From a virus, in the IMG/VR virus record IMGVR_UViG_3300034071_001522, positions 1 to 27,263 of that record: a stretch of 27,263 nucleotides of DNA; one strand, given 5' to 3'. Positions 27,109-27,263 of this stretch are shown in pieces (positions within the stretch are counted from its first letter, which is position 1; each line of letters begins with the position of its first letter). The notes beneath the pieces were generated by a model. The model was not told the DNA's origin. It did not search any database and worked only from the letters and a program-made list of their open reading frames with translations. The position numbers and the translations under genes are program-made.

Positions 27109-27263
27109 CTATTCTCTCGCCTACTTCATTGACATAGAAACCAGCACGGACTTCTAATTCATCCTGTGTTTGTTTATAGAACTTGAACACATGATTACAA
27201 TACCATCTGTCCCAGTCTCCACCGTCAAACTTTTGTTCTTTCAAATAATCATCAAACAGTTTG
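27101..27263 (-). CDS. C-terminal part of a gene entering from the right edge (partial)
   Basis: An open frame runs from the window edge for 53 codons to TGA and overlaps the 58-aa gene by eight bases. The visible part reads KLFDDYLKEQKFDGGDWDRW, then YCNHVFKFYKQTQDELEVRAGFY and ends VGERIDE. Aromatic and acidic residues suggest a soluble small protein. Its start lies outside the window; no family recognised. Confidence 0.65.
   Translation of the reverse strand, partial: KLFDDYLKEQKFDGGDWDRWYCNHVFKFYKQTQDELEVRAGFYVNEVGERIDE

Overview
The window is a piece of an AT-rich, tightly packed genome of a virulent T4-like tailed phage (myovirus). Five of the best-conserved T4 replication and recombination functions are here or recognisable at near-normal length: primase gp61 (1186-2208), replicative helicase gp41 (16200-17606), the RecA-like recombinase UvsX (18477-19526), family B DNA polymerase gp43 (19842-22322) and, beside the polymerase, the small acidic protein usually found next to it in such phages. 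Nearly all genes lie on the minus strand, with ATGA/TAATG stop-start overlaps, strong AGGAGG-type ribosome sites and T4-type late promoter boxes (TATAAATA). No photosynthesis genes are present. The FtsH copy has the HEGGH form of the protease motif and a surrounding segment I associate with Alphaproteobacteria, so an alphaproteobacterial host is an inference.

Read in the direction of transcription (right to left): 27263-25511 holds small early genes of mostly unknown function plus a phosphoribosyltransferase; 25421-22401 holds a proteostasis/lysis block (Hsp20, M15 peptidase, full FtsH); 22322-18477 is polymerase, a small acidic protein and UvsX; an HNH homing endonuclease gene sits on the opposite strand at 17899-18501; 17786-15688 is a 56-aa protein, helicase, a 67-aa protein, a Bfd-like 2Fe-2S protein and a 63-aa protein. 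Two tandem hairpin terminators (15512-15582) end this early/replication half. A late promoter at 15499-15506 then starts a virion block down to about 2267: three genes whose products start with an F-x-x-F-L-x-E segment like T4 capsid-targeting peptides (a PD-(D/E)XK-nuclease-like, a ligase-like and a HIGH-type nucleotidyltransferase), then structural proteins, a LysM protein, a Dps ferritin, two long Pro/Lys/Thr-rich proteins and a zinc metallopeptidase. Primase follows, then a GIY-YIG homing endonuclease gene on the plus strand (723-1244) and four small minus-strand genes at the left edge.

Regulation is unusually legible. Five minus-strand promoters share TTGACTT with exactly 17 bases between the -35 hexamer and a TATAAT-like -10 (upstream of Hsp20, FtsH, UvsX, the helicase operon, and the far-left small genes). 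Late boxes precede the virion genes and both homing endonucleases.

The most interesting observation is that the two unrelated homing endonuclease genes (GIY-YIG and HNH) carry the same control cassette: a late-type box, then a hairpin of fixed architecture (6-bp outer stem, CAC/one-base internal loop, 4-bp inner stem, 6-7 base loop) whose stem sequences differ by compensating changes, then TCTA, a Shine-Dalgarno site, ACAGC and ATG-(A/G)ATATTTAT. Both are inserted antisense at an operon junction, abutting the -35 box of an early promoter at one end and overlapping the 3' end of a core replication gene at the other. The second theme is a predicted kit of head-packaged enzymes, and the third is a possible iron module (Dps with complete ferroxidase residues plus Bfd).
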